A DNA stretch of 49,002 nucleotides from CAZKXU01 sp964556665 (GCA_964556665.1 CAZKXU010000013.1:1-49002); one strand, 5' to 3'; positions 18,697-28,388 are shown, numbered from the stretch's first letter. The notes: a model not told the origin generated them from the sequence alone. Numbers and translations: made by a program.

Positions 18697-20297
18697 GCAG
18701 CCCCTCCATACCGTATTGCCTGCGAGGGGGAGGCTAAGCGCAGATAAAGATACTCCTCATCTAGCATACTTTGATTCCTAGATTCTGCTGTATCCTGAAT
18801 CTCGTTAAGGTATGATCGGGCAAGCTTAGCAGTTAAATCGGTCCCGTGTGAAAGCTCCTGCATAATACACTGCGCCTCCGTATCTCTACCTACCCTCAAT
18901 AGCTCCTCTGCGTGCCGATACCTAAAAAACGGCCATTCCGAATCGAGCCGGCATGCCTCATTTAAGTGCTGCAAAGGATCTCTATAGTTTGAGAGATATG
19001 CGTTAAGGGAAGCATAAATTAAGGTTATTAAAATGGGGACTTGAATAGGCGGCTTCACTAATCCAGCTTTTATAGTATTCAGATACCGTTCGTAGTTAAA
19101 GAAAAGTGGGAAAAAATCAGTCGGTAAAACATCATCTAGTGCATCAATGCACCAACTAGTCGGATCTGTTTTAAGGATTTGTAATGCCATCGCAATAGCT
19201 TCGCGCACATGCACAGGCTCTCCATAGTGAAATACGAAACGACAGCTGTTAAATCGTGCAATTAGTGAGTTAGGGAATCGCGCTGAGGTCAACAAACATA
19301 ACTGATGCGCTACTTCATAGTGTTTTCTCTCATGGATTTTGATCTTCATGTTACGGATTGCAGGCGGATGCTGTGAGCGCGCATAGTCAAGCATAGTTGC
19401 ACGTATCGCATCGAGGAGCCTCTGTGGCGTGGTAGATTTTGCGAACGCATCCTCAGCACGTGCTAGGGAAAATATACGTTTTCCTGAAACGGCCTTATAA
19501 GGACCGTTATATTCTGTGTAAAATGATGGCTCCTTCTGGGTAAGAACATCAGCATTGATATCGATTCGAGAAGGCGCATCAAGAATAGAAAGCAGCAGCA
19601 GCTTACGCAGCGTAGTTGATAGACACTTAGATGAGATGGCTGCGCTTAGGCCTGGCATTGAAATGACAGATCTACCTGTTAAGGTCTTCAGCATTTTGTG
19701 ATCAGATGAAGTAGGTACTACAATATGGTCAAAACAGAATAGCCACTGAGCAGTGGACTGCAGAAATCGGCTTTGAAGCGAAGTATACCCAATAGTTGGA
19801 CAGTGAAGTCTCACAATATCCAATGGAATATCATGGTGCTCTATACTGCCACAGTAAAAGAGATCTGCTTCCGCCAATCTTGTACAGAGAGATCCTAATG
19901 TAGAATAAGGACTATTTTCAACTTTGCTGTTCTCATAACCAAGAGTAATTAGTTCAATCTGCGAGTCATGCAGCTCTGTCTTAAAATTGATTGGCATCTG
20001 AGCGATAATTAGTATCTTAGGTTTTGTGATTAAATTAAGAAGCCGTTTCGAGGAGGGAGTATTGAGTAAGCTTAACTTTTGTTGTGCTTCATTTTTGCGC
20101 GCTAAGATCCAGTCAAGGGCAGCCGACCAAAAAAGAGGCTCCTCCTCCTGCACATTGAGAGTGCCTAGTTGAGATGATTCGTCTAGTGACTCCTCTAACA
20201 TTTTGCGTGCGAAGTCAGAGCACCAATGAACGGAATCTGCAGCAGTAGCTGCATAGGCAAAATCCAGATCACGAAATTTTTCGATAATTAAAGACAT
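18687..20297 (-). CDS. Shortened subfamily B paralogue lacking the donor-binding half (B3)
   Basis: A 536-residue relative of B1 and B2. It keeps the start region, ILIIAQMPINF, the acceptor-half segment FYCGSIEHHDIPLDIVRLHCPTIG and the C-terminal helices (LPTDFFPLFFNYERYLNTI). After FDHIVVPTSSDHKMLKTL, near residue 215, it jumps to sequence corresponding to the post-catalytic region, so roughly 150-180 residues containing the GMPSRGIEAL-type donor site are gone. The frame is open throughout, so this is a clean internal loss rather than a frameshift. It may be non-catalytic or a scaffold. It is the first gene of the operon; the 173-bp gap to the next gene is divergent. Confidence 0.65.
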   Translation of the reverse strand: MSLIIEKFRDLDFAYAATAADSVHWCSDFARKMLEESLDESSQLGTLNVQEEEPLFWSAALDWILARKNEAQQKLSLLNTPSSKRLLNLITKPKILIIAQMPINFKTELHDSQIELITLGYENSKVENSPYSTLGSLCTRLAEADLFYCGSIEHHDIPLDIVRLHCPTIGYTSLQSRFLQSTAQWLFCFDHIVVPTSSDHKMLKTLTGRSVISMPGLSAAISSKCLSTTLRKLLLLSILDAPSRIDINADVLTQKEPSFYTEYNGPYKAVSGKRIFSLARAEDAFAKSTTPQRLLDAIRATMLDYARSQHPPAIRNMKIKIHERKHYEVAHQLCLLTSARFPNSLIARFNSCRFVFHYGEPVHVREAIAMALQILKTDPTSWCIDALDDVLPTDFFPLFFNYERYLNTIKAGLVKPPIQVPILITLIYASLNAYLSNYRDPLQHLNEACRLDSEWPFFRYRHAEELLRVGRDTEAQCIMQELSHGTDLTAKLARSYLNEIQDTAESRNQSMLDEEYLYLRLASPSQAIRYGGAACS

Positions 20298-20470
20298 GCG
20301 ACTGCCCTATTTCCCCATTTCTATAGATGATAGAGAGCACTACGAGGGTCCATTATATGATGAAAGACAATCAAACTATCGTTCTATTCTACCAACTGTG
20401 TTATATTTCATCTGGAGCATAAAATACCGGTCATTCAGCGTCACAATGCTCATCTAACCTAAAACATAAA

Positions 20471-22240
20471 ATGAAGAGTGCTTTGCAGAACGAAACTAGA
20501 GAAAAGCCGCACATACTTATAATAAGTGAGAAATGGTGCGATGGCTGTGAAGCTACAGGACCAAGTCCTAGTGAGCACAGTTTTTGGGGTCCATTAAGTC
20601 ACAGCGGAGTTGCTACTCACTCACTTTTTCATTTTGATGAATATTATGCCAGAAACGGAAAAAGCGGTGATGAGGAGCTCCTTCTGCGCTGCAAAGAGGA
20701 GAAACCCGATCTTGTATTTTTGATCTGGCTCTATAGTGAACGCACTCATGTAAATCCCAGTATTCATACACTCTTCCATATTAGACATGTATTAAAAATC
20801 CCTATCATTTCATGGTGGGGGGATACACATGCAGAATTTTTATTATCGCTTGCGGAGATCCTGTCGCCCTACTTCGACTGCTCTCTTTCTGGAGACTCCT
20901 CTAAGATCTATATAAAAAATGCAAAACGTCCCGATCGATTCTATCCACTGCCGCATCCAAAGGATCCACGAATATTTTTTGATTCCAAAGTTGAACGTGA
21001 CATTGATCTAAGTTTTATCGGAACATTGCGTGGTGATCGAAAAGAGAGAGTAGATCATCTTAGATCTCTTGGATTAAATATTTTTCATGCTGGTGGTCAG
21101 CGTAATGGGAAACTATCAACTACAGAGTACAGATCACTACTGCAACGCTCAAAGATGACAATTGACTTTGTTCAATTTAACGGTAAAGAAGCTGAGAAAA
21201 TAAATGGCAGGATCTTCGAAGCTACACTCTGTGGAGCTATGCTTTTTAGTCCGGAGCGATCTGATACCGCTACATGGTTCACTCCAATGGTCGAATTTGT
21301 ACCGTTTAGTGATGACAATGATCTACACGTAAAGGCACACTATTACCTTTCTCATCCTCAGGAACTAGCAAAAATAGCTCAAGCCGGGCACGATAAAACG
21401 CTTGCTTGTTATAGCGGTGAAACTTTCTGGCGAACAGTACTTCATCTTGCACAGGCGGGGCGTTACAACGATGAAGAAGGCTGCGTAGCATATGCACAGT
21501 ACCTTGTCGAACTGGGAAAACTGACACAGGCTCGCGAGTTAATGAGAGAGGTCCCTCAGAGTAGCAGCAGCTATGCTAGAGCAACATTATTACTTGGCAA
21601 GATAAGTAAAGCTCTTGGTGATAGCGTTGGTGCAATGTTTCATTTTGAAAGCGCTCTTAATTTTCTACCAGACAACCCCGGCTTTGTAGCAGAGTGCGCG
21701 CTGGCTATTTATAGTCTAGGAGATGCCGGTCGCGCAGAAAAAATACTGCGCCATGAATTAAATCGTTACCCTAACGATCCTAAGCTATATGCTGCACTTA
21801 GCTGTCTTCCTGCTACAGATGAAAGCAGGCAGGAACTCTTGCAATTTTGCCTTACTGCTCTACAGAGGCCTGATGCTGACTACAATATGCAGCTTTTAAT
21901 CTTTGAAATATTATACCGTATCGGCTTTGAGAATGAGGCTGAGCAGGTTATTGTCTCTGCTGAAAACCTAGTACAAAGTAAGGAATCACTCCACCGTCAT
22001 ATTAATCGCTTTTATTCCCAGCACGGTGAAAAAAGTAAAGCTGCATTTCATCAATGGATGGCACTCCAGCCCGGAAAGCGACGAGAGCAAGCTTGGCAGG
22101 TACTGCCTGATGTAATTACTCTAGAGTATCAAGGAAATTTAGAAGCTGCTCGCACATTACTTTCCGAATATCTGCCGTATATAGCAACTGATAAAAATTT
22201 ATTACAGAGGAAATTTATTGAGCTCAGTACAGATATGTAA
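20471..22240 (+). CDS. CgeB-like GT-B glycosyltransferase with C-terminal TPR repeats (paralogue 2)
   Basis: A 589-residue member of the CgeB-like group, divergent from the minus-strand operon. It shares KPHILIISEKWCDGC, HSFWGPLSHSGVATHSLFHFDEY, WWGDTH, LPHPKDPRIFF, HAGGQRNGKLSTTEYRSLL and NGRIFEATLCGAMLFSPERS. TPR-like repeats follow from about residue 335 (LGKISKALGDSVGAMFHFESALNFLPDNPG). No export signal is present. It is 59 bases upstream of the thiamine-enzyme genes on the same strand and may be cotranscribed with them, which would link that enzyme to glycan assembly. Confidence 0.8.
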   Translation: MKSALQNETREKPHILIISEKWCDGCEATGPSPSEHSFWGPLSHSGVATHSLFHFDEYYARNGKSGDEELLLRCKEEKPDLVFLIWLYSERTHVNPSIHTLFHIRHVLKIPIISWWGDTHAEFLLSLAEILSPYFDCSLSGDSSKIYIKNAKRPDRFYPLPHPKDPRIFFDSKVERDIDLSFIGTLRGDRKERVDHLRSLGLNIFHAGGQRNGKLSTTEYRSLLQRSKMTIDFVQFNGKEAEKINGRIFEATLCGAMLFSPERSDTATWFTPMVEFVPFSDDNDLHVKAHYYLSHPQELAKIAQAGHDKTLACYSGETFWRTVLHLAQAGRYNDEEGCVAYAQYLVELGKLTQARELMREVPQSSSSYARATLLLGKISKALGDSVGAMFHFESALNFLPDNPGFVAECALAIYSLGDAGRAEKILRHELNRYPNDPKLYAALSCLPATDESRQELLQFCLTALQRPDADYNMQLLIFEILYRIGFENEAEQVIVSAENLVQSKESLHRHINRFYSQHGEKSKAAFHQWMALQPGKRREQAWQVLPDVITLEYQGNLEAARTLLSEYLPYIATDKNLLQRKFIELSTDM

Positions 22241-22299
22241 ATGCAAAAGTTAACGCTTTTCACATGATTTTTGAGCTGTTAGTATAGTTATAAGTAATC

Positions 22300-23187
22300 A
22301 TGAGATCTTCGACCTTAGGAAATATTCCCGGACTCCCCCAGAAATTTGGCAGAGAATTTGCGCTTGAACTGTACAAGCGCGGAAATTTTGCACGTCATTT
22401 TGAGTTAAAAGTAAGAGAGGCTGGTGAAAGAAAAGTCCTCACTATCCCCTTCTATCTATCAATCGGAACAGAGTTTAATGCTGCTGCTCTCTCCATGATC
22501 TTAAAGGACTATCTTATATTTGCACAACATCGCGGCCATTCGATTTATCTCTGTTTCGGAGGTAAACCTGAGGCATTGCGAGATGAGTTGCTTGGTCTAA
22601 CTACCGGCTGTTCAGGCGGCATGTCGGGGTCAAATGCAATCCAAGGACGTGAAATTAATATGTTCGGACACTCAGGCTTAATGGGGGAACAGGTGCCGAT
22701 TGCTGTGGGTGCTGCATTAGCTAGCGGTAAACCTGTATTGACTGTTTGTGGCGACGCCTCTGTTGAGGAGGATTATATCTATCCTGCTCTCGGCTGGGCT
22801 GCCTCCCGTAAACTTCCTGTAGTATTTATATGTGAGGATAACGATCTCAGTATTCTTACAAAAGTTGATGTCCGCCGCAGCTGGTCACCGGATAAAGTGG
22901 CAGCAAGTATGGGTATGCAGGCAGTTGATATTACTGACGACCCTTGGTTAATTGCACACCACCTTACTGAAATGAGTAAGAACCTTCCTGCTTTTATAAA
23001 TATCCGTACAGTACGTGTGCAGTGGCATGCAGGCCCAGGATGTGACGGGCCGCCGGAATGGGATCGCTATGCACTAGTCGAAGAGCAGATAAAAGCACTT
23101 GGACTCTCTGCAGAGATGAGGAAAATTGATGCAGACAATAAGGAACGGGCAGAGCATATTTGGAAAAATTATCTGCCTTCTGAATAA
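22300..23187 (+). CDS. Thiamine-diphosphate enzyme, E1-alpha-like subunit
   Basis: A 295-residue protein resembling the alpha subunit of 2-oxoacid dehydrogenases (pyruvate/acetoin type). The stretch MFGHSGLMGEQVPIAVGAALASG fits the E1-alpha segment around the conserved GH and GxxxPxAxGAA. The ThDP/metal motif, normally GDG...NN, reads as CGDASVEEDYIYPALGWAASRKLPVVFICEDND, that is GDA...DN with the normal spacing. It is shorter than usual alpha subunits (about 320-370). The beta partner follows after 8 bases. No E2 (lipoyl) or E3 gene is present in the window, so a carboligase or transketolase-like use in sugar making is an attractive inference. Confidence 0.78.
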   Translation: MRSSTLGNIPGLPQKFGREFALELYKRGNFARHFELKVREAGERKVLTIPFYLSIGTEFNAAALSMILKDYLIFAQHRGHSIYLCFGGKPEALRDELLGLTTGCSGGMSGSNAIQGREINMFGHSGLMGEQVPIAVGAALASGKPVLTVCGDASVEEDYIYPALGWAASRKLPVVFICEDNDLSILTKVDVRRSWSPDKVAASMGMQAVDITDDPWLIAHHLTEMSKNLPAFINIRTVRVQWHAGPGCDGPPEWDRYALVEEQIKALGLSAEMRKIDADNKERAEHIWKNYLPSE

Positions 23188-23195
23188 TATGTATT

Positions 23196-24095
23196 ATGAG
23201 CCTGACAACAGCTGAAACGATAAAACAGATAACCGCACAGCACCTCACTGAGGGCAATGGATTATTGCTTGGACAATGCGTCACAGCTGTTGGATGGATA
23301 GGCGGCACAGTCCCGGACGTAAAAGGAATTGTCGAAATACCAATGACAGATGTAGCAGGGCCAGCTTTTGCCGTTGGCGCAGCACTTGTCGGCCGCCGTC
23401 CTATATTTGTCGTACGCTACCAAGGTTTTATGTACTATAACTGCAGCTCTCTCATAAACTATGCAGGACGCAGCAAAGAGGTTTGGGGCGTTCCCTGTCC
23501 AATATTTATCAGAGCACTGGGCATGGAGGGTAACGGTGTTGGACACACTGCCTCCTCCTGTCTACATTCAATGTTTATGCATGTCCCGGGAATGCCTGTT
23601 GTTGCACCGATAACACCGGGAGAATACCGTGCTGCCTGGCAGTATTTTATGGATCACAACGATCCGATCTATGTAAGTGAGTTTAGAAAGAGTTACGGTT
23701 TAAAAGAAGAGATGCCTGATAAGATTAACCATGAAGCAAAGATTACAATCATAGGGATCTCCGGTGCAAGACTGACAGCTCTTGAAGCCAGCAAAAGAAT
23801 GGAGGCAGAACTAAAGCATGATTTATTTAATGTATATTGGCTTAAACCGTTTGAGCCTTCTGAGAAACTGCTAAATTCTCTAAAGAAAACAGGCCTAGGT
23901 CTAGTCGTTGATTCAGATTTTGAAATCTGTGGCGCTTCACAGTCTATAGCTTATGATTTAATGCACAGAACAGGTGCGAAAGTGTCTGTATTAGGACTAG
24001 AGGATAGAGTTTGTGGTGTCGCACCGCACCTTGAGAACATTACTCCTTCGGCCGATCGAATCATGAAAAAAGTTAGAGAACTTGTACAATCTTGA
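23196..24095 (+). CDS. Thiamine-diphosphate enzyme, E1-beta/transketolase-like subunit
   Basis: A 299-residue partner of the preceding gene, with the pyrimidine-binding transketolase domain (about 5-175): GIVEIPMTDVAGPAFAVGAALVGRRPIFVVRYQGFMY corresponds to the E1-beta segment TPI-E-...-GA-A--G-RP, and HTASSCLHSMFMHVPGMPVVAPITPGEYRAAW to HS...E..F.H.PGL.VV.P.TP. The C-terminal transketolase domain follows (about 185-299; VYWLKPFEPSE). Typical E1-beta subunits are near 325 residues. Together the two genes form one enzyme; its natural substrate is unknown, and the surrounding glycosyltransferases suggest a sugar or sugar precursor. Confidence 0.78.
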   Translation: MSLTTAETIKQITAQHLTEGNGLLLGQCVTAVGWIGGTVPDVKGIVEIPMTDVAGPAFAVGAALVGRRPIFVVRYQGFMYYNCSSLINYAGRSKEVWGVPCPIFIRALGMEGNGVGHTASSCLHSMFMHVPGMPVVAPITPGEYRAAWQYFMDHNDPIYVSEFRKSYGLKEEMPDKINHEAKITIIGISGARLTALEASKRMEAELKHDLFNVYWLKPFEPSEKLLNSLKKTGLGLVVDSDFEICGASQSIAYDLMHRTGAKVSVLGLEDRVCGVAPHLENITPSADRIMKKVRELVQS

Positions 24096-24120
24096 CAACT
24101 ATTATTTCCAAATAAGGATA

Positions 24121-24209
24121 CTGAGACCGCGGCCATCTAGGCCGCTAGTTGGAAGAATCACAGAAATTTCAGGCAGTTCCAAAAGCGGGCTGGAAGCCCG
24201 CGGTCCCAG
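24121..24209. repeat. REPIN-like inverted pair with one diverged arm
   Basis: The right unit (24184-24209) is the standard form with inner GCGGGCTGGAAGCCCGC. The left unit (24121-24146) has the same frame but reads CTGAGACCGCGGCCATCTAGG, so it has a changed outer base and a different inner palindrome. It lies between the convergent ends of the thiamine-enzyme operon and the glycosyltransferase fusion, and could serve as a two-way transcript end. Confidence 0.8.
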
Positions 24210-24216
24210 TAATAAT

Positions 24217-26610
24217 CTATGTTACAGCAACTCCTTCCACAGTATGCTTCTTAAAAATCGCATACCCATTCCTTACCGTCCAGTTCTCCTCTAACAAGCG
24301 ATAACTTGGATCATGCTTTAAGCGTTTATAGTTGCCGAAATTCTTAAAACAGTTAATGTCGTCCAATAAGATTATCTTGGCGCCATATACTTCGTCTAAT
24401 TCAGCAATTCCTGTAAACTCAGAGCCATCAATTAATACCATATCAAACGAGGAGAGGTTATTTTCCTGTTTAATAACATTTATACCATCAGCCCTAACTC
24501 CCGAACCGGAGACATAGCCGATGTCTTGGTCGAGCCAGCCTATCACCTGTTCTAGCGGATAGTTGTTAAGGGCAGTACGTTCTGTGCGGTAAAAACTCTC
24601 CACCTCTGCAGGAGCAGGAAATCTGTTCAACGCAACCGAAGATACATTATAGCACTTAACAAAAGGAAATTCCCGATAACGATTCGCAAGTTCTGAAAAG
24701 CGAGCAGAGGAGACCTCTATACAGAACAGAGTAGGATGTGCCGGATTTTTTGAAGCTCCAGCAACAAACGCCTCTGTACTTCCCGCACCACTCGATGAGC
24801 CAATCTCTAAAATAGTGGAGATCTGCTCATGGCGAGCTAGACTCTCAATCGCATAGTAGAAAGGGTCGTTTTTAATCTCTGCTGGAATGATAGCGTCAAT
24901 TGCAGAGCTGCTTTTTGTCTGTACCTGCGGAGCTGGTGGAGGTGTAGCAGATAGCGGAGGCTGCTCTACTACCGGATTCTGCACCGTTAACTGCGGAGGA
25001 ACAAACAGCCAGAAGTTATTATCATACAGTACCTGCCAGCCTTTTTCCTGGGCTACAGACACGACAGCTCCTGCAACATTATCTGGTTCTGTTTGATAAG
25101 ACCAATCGTCGCCGCACATAAGTCCATTCGGAGCTAGCAACGGTATCCATTTTAATATATCTCGGCGTGCTCCATAAGTAGAGTGCTCTCCATCAACATA
25201 TATCAGATCGAATTTCATTCCTAAGCGTGCAGAATACTCAGCACCCTCAACACTATTTAATCGAATTGGGTGAAGTTTTTGATCTGTCCCAGTGTGTACA
25301 CAGTTAGCAAGAAACTGCTCATACATATTGTTCATTAATGGCTCAGGCATACCTCCTGGCACGTAGTTTTCAACACGTTTACGGTCCCAGTGATCAACAC
25401 AGTAAACCTTCTCAATGAATGGAAAGCCTGCAAAAAAGCGTGCGCTCGCACCAAGCCAGCTACCGATTTCAACAACTGTACGAGGCTTTAGCTGCTGCAG
25501 AATAGTTTCCAAAACCGGGCCATTTCCAAACCAGCTGTGGCCATTAAATGCTATTCTTTGTGCTACATTTTTATAAACTGGATTGGAATTGGTAAGCTCT
25601 CGCACACTGACCGGAAGTGATTCAGTATTAAACCGAGCGTATTTACGGGAAGGAGACTGCGTAGCCTCTGCCGGCACCTCAATTCCGTAACCATCAAGGT
25701 AATGCAAAGTGTGATCAGCCAATCCCCAATTTTCAGGATTAGGTGCAAAACATGTCGGCTCAACCTGTGCATTAGCCTTGCGCGGATTTTCTTTTGTATA
25801 ATCCTTGAAGCGATCGGCGTAGTGCTCAAGATGGAACATCTTCATCCCATGCAGCTCCAAATCATCCCAGCGATATTTTGAAGCCAAGCGGCGGTGCCAA
25901 TCAATATCGTTCCAGCCCCAATAAATTAGCCGCTCGTCCCATCCTGTCGACTGAAGCCACAGCTCTCTCTTCATCAGCAATGAGACTCCACAACCCATGA
26001 AATTTTTTTTATTTACAATTTCACGTGCATAGGTATGCCAATTCTTTTCAATGTGTGCATCCACATCCTCGATAAAAGGGCTGGTTTTAACTAAATCATA
26101 TGGAATATGGTATTTTGAAGCCCAAAAAAATGCATCATCCAGTGAGTAGTCATGAAAATATCCCTGCCTAGCGTGATAGAGCAGCTTTGTCATCGAATCA
26201 AGCGGAATAAATATATCTGAATCAGAAAACATCAGATACTTTCCACTGGCACGACGAGCCAGTGCATTGGAAGGGTGTGGCGCTGCAAAACCGGCATCCT
26301 TATCGTAAGACTGTGCTAACGCTGGCGGGACAATCAAAAATTTCACAAGCTGCCGTGCCTCTGGAGACAGTTCTAGAGTCTTATAGAAGGGTGTTTCGCT
26401 GCCCCAATCAGCAACAAGTATTTCCACCTCGTTCTCTGCTCCTAGCAGCCGTAAATTTCGAGCATGGTTGTTAAGGACCGTCGATAAGCGCCAGGAAAAG
26501 TTCCCCATGTAGTTATCGTTGCGTCCCTGGCAAAGCAGAGATAGTAATTTAGTTGGAGTCTTTGAAGAAAGACTTAATAATGGATCAGAAAATTTAGATA
26601 CGTTGCTCAT
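24217..26610 (-). CDS. Three-domain glycosyltransferase-methyltransferase-Rossmann fusion
   Basis: A 797-residue protein with three modules. Residues 20-310 form a GT-A (GT2-like) glycosyltransferase with the DXD metal motif at 130-132 (MFSDSDIF) and a late DERLIYWGWNDIDWHRR segment of galactosyltransferase-like C-terminal type. Residues about 360-530 form a class I SAM methyltransferase of the MT24 kind (VVEIGSWLGASARFF; FDLIYVDGEHS; CGDDW). A proline-rich linker near 545-565 (PPLSATPPPAP) leads to a third Rossmann domain (ILEIGSSSGAGSTEAF; FDMVLIDGSEF; ILLDDINCF), probably another methyltransferase or a degenerate copy. The fusion suggests that one enzyme adds and methylates a sugar. It lies 17 bases downstream of the next gene in the same direction. 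Confidence 0.75.
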   Translation of the reverse strand: MSNVSKFSDPLLSLSSKTPTKLLSLLCQGRNDNYMGNFSWRLSTVLNNHARNLRLLGAENEVEILVADWGSETPFYKTLELSPEARQLVKFLIVPPALAQSYDKDAGFAAPHPSNALARRASGKYLMFSDSDIFIPLDSMTKLLYHARQGYFHDYSLDDAFFWASKYHIPYDLVKTSPFIEDVDAHIEKNWHTYAREIVNKKNFMGCGVSLLMKRELWLQSTGWDERLIYWGWNDIDWHRRLASKYRWDDLELHGMKMFHLEHYADRFKDYTKENPRKANAQVEPTCFAPNPENWGLADHTLHYLDGYGIEVPAEATQSPSRKYARFNTESLPVSVRELTNSNPVYKNVAQRIAFNGHSWFGNGPVLETILQQLKPRTVVEIGSWLGASARFFAGFPFIEKVYCVDHWDRKRVENYVPGGMPEPLMNNMYEQFLANCVHTGTDQKLHPIRLNSVEGAEYSARLGMKFDLIYVDGEHSTYGARRDILKWIPLLAPNGLMCGDDWSYQTEPDNVAGAVVSVAQEKGWQVLYDNNFWLFVPPQLTVQNPVVEQPPLSATPPPAPQVQTKSSSAIDAIIPAEIKNDPFYYAIESLARHEQISTILEIGSSSGAGSTEAFVAGASKNPAHPTLFCIEVSSARFSELANRYREFPFVKCYNVSSVALNRFPAPAEVESFYRTERTALNNYPLEQVIGWLDQDIGYVSGSGVRADGINVIKQENNLSSFDMVLIDGSEFTGIAELDEVYGAKIILLDDINCFKNFGNYKRLKHDPSYRLLEENWTVRNGYAIFKKHTVEGVAVT

Positions 26611-26627
26611 ATAATACCCCTACAAAA

Positions 26628-28388
26628 TCAAACTCGATCCTCAAATGCACGTGAGCCAACATGCTCCCTTAAACTTATTAATTCCTGTGTTTTATGGTGT
26701 GCAAGATGATCGTCTATAATTTTTTGTGCAAGCTCTAACTCGCCATGGAGCTCTAGCAGCTGTATTTTTTGCCAAAGCGAATCTAGAGCTTCAACTTTTG
26801 GCCGCTTGGATAACCACTGGTGGATCAAAGCCTTATCTTTTTTGCCGATTGAACTATAGAATCTGCTAAGATGTGTGTTTACACGTTCGGCAAATGGATC
26901 GATTTTTAAAACTTCTGCTATGACAACCTCTGCATCTTCTATTTTCCCAGAATAATAGAGCGCCTCTGCGCACTGCACCTTAAGTATCTGATTGTTAGGC
27001 TCTAACTTACTGGCGCGGAATAATACCTTTAAGCTATCCTCACTAAAACTAGAGGAAAGCAGCGCAGTACCTAATTTAGCTAAATCTGCACAGCTGCATC
27101 TGTTGTCATCTGCAATTTTTAACGCCCTAGCAAAATACTCGGAGCCTCGCTGCCTATCTCCACGCTTACAATAGATTGCCCCGAGCTCGGAAAGCACTTC
27201 AATGCTATTAGGACTAAGGGAAATAGCTCTTTCAAAAGCGAGAATTGCTTCAGACATATTTTCACTTTTTAAAAGTATGTAACCAAGAGTCTTGTAACAT
27301 TGGGCGGATTGTGGATATCTATTTAAAGCCTGATAATTAAGTGATAACGCTTGCGTATAATACTCCGACTGCGCTCGAATATGAGCTAAGTTTAAAAATG
27401 CCTTTTCGCAATTCGGCACTGAGATTGAAGCTCGCCGCTTTAAAACATCCTGCCAGAATTGAGTCCCACTAAAGCGCTCCTTAGCTTTAGCCTTTCCACA
27501 TGCAGCAATCGCAAGCCTCTCATCATCATGTTCAAGATAGTAGCGAAGCTTATTTACAAGATCGGGATAGTCACTATAGGTTACATAATCGATACCTGGG
27601 CTTAAGCATTGCGAGGCTCCTGACCATTCCGGTTCCACTAACAGAGATCCACAAAGAGTAGCCTCAAAGATACGTCCATTTATTATTCCAGGCTTATTCT
27701 CATACTCATTAAAATTAATTGAGATTTTAGAGCGCATGAAATAGTTGGCATACTCCTCGATCGACAACTTTGACTCTAGTTGACCGCCGTCCTGAAATAT
27801 TTCAAGCCCTTCAGAGCGCAAATATTCAATCCTGTTCTTTCGATCACTGTGATTCTGGCTTCCGATAAAGCTTATATTGATATCTCTTTCTAAGCCTGGG
27901 TCATAGAAAATCCTCGGGTCTTTCGAGTGTGGAAGGATACTTACATTGCTGTTGTCCGTCAGTGATAGTGAATCTATATTCATCGTATCGCCTACATACA
28001 TATGATCAACATATGCAGATATACTCTTTGCAAAATCAAGAATAGCAGTAGCCTGAGTATCTCCCCACCATGCAAAAACAGGGATGTTTAAGCGGCTGCG
28101 AATTGTTAATAAGGTTTCTATAGTCGGATTTAACTCCCGATTAGGAAGATAGATCCAAATTAGAAAAATAAGATCTGGTTTTGTTTCAATGCATTTTCGT
28201 ATTAATGCACTATCTCCGGGGTACTTGTAATTAAGATAATGTTGATCAAAATGAAAACAATCAAAGGTAGCCAAAGAGGAAGCTTCTAGCGGACCTCTAA
28301 AACTGTGCATACTACTGCTCACCCCATACTTAGGGCTTGCGTAGCACCACTTAGCATCAACAAATAGAATATGTGGCTTATTTCGCAT
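26628..28388 (-). CDS. CgeB-like GT-B glycosyltransferase with C-terminal TPR repeats (paralogue 3)
   Basis: A 586-residue member of the group: KPHILFVDAKWC, HSFRGPLEASSLATFDCFHFDQHY, WWGDTQ, LPHSKDPRIFYDPGLERDINISFIG, DGGQLESKLSIEEYANYF and NGRIFEATLCGSLLVEPEWSG. The TPR part is the clearest of the set (ALNRYPQSAQCYKTLGYILLKSENMSEAILAFERAISLSPNSIEVLSELG split over about residues 355-405). It starts within a TAATG overlap with the upstream paralogue, so the two are cotranslated. The tryptophan pair and GD of WWGD are kept, as in all four. Confidence 0.8.
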   Translation of the reverse strand: MRNKPHILFVDAKWCYASPKYGVSSSMHSFRGPLEASSLATFDCFHFDQHYLNYKYPGDSALIRKCIETKPDLIFLIWIYLPNRELNPTIETLLTIRSRLNIPVFAWWGDTQATAILDFAKSISAYVDHMYVGDTMNIDSLSLTDNSNVSILPHSKDPRIFYDPGLERDINISFIGSQNHSDRKNRIEYLRSEGLEIFQDGGQLESKLSIEEYANYFMRSKISINFNEYENKPGIINGRIFEATLCGSLLVEPEWSGASQCLSPGIDYVTYSDYPDLVNKLRYYLEHDDERLAIAACGKAKAKERFSGTQFWQDVLKRRASISVPNCEKAFLNLAHIRAQSEYYTQALSLNYQALNRYPQSAQCYKTLGYILLKSENMSEAILAFERAISLSPNSIEVLSELGAIYCKRGDRQRGSEYFARALKIADDNRCSCADLAKLGTALLSSSFSEDSLKVLFRASKLEPNNQILKVQCAEALYYSGKIEDAEVVIAEVLKIDPFAERVNTHLSRFYSSIGKKDKALIHQWLSKRPKVEALDSLWQKIQLLELHGELELAQKIIDDHLAHHKTQELISLREHVGSRAFEDRV

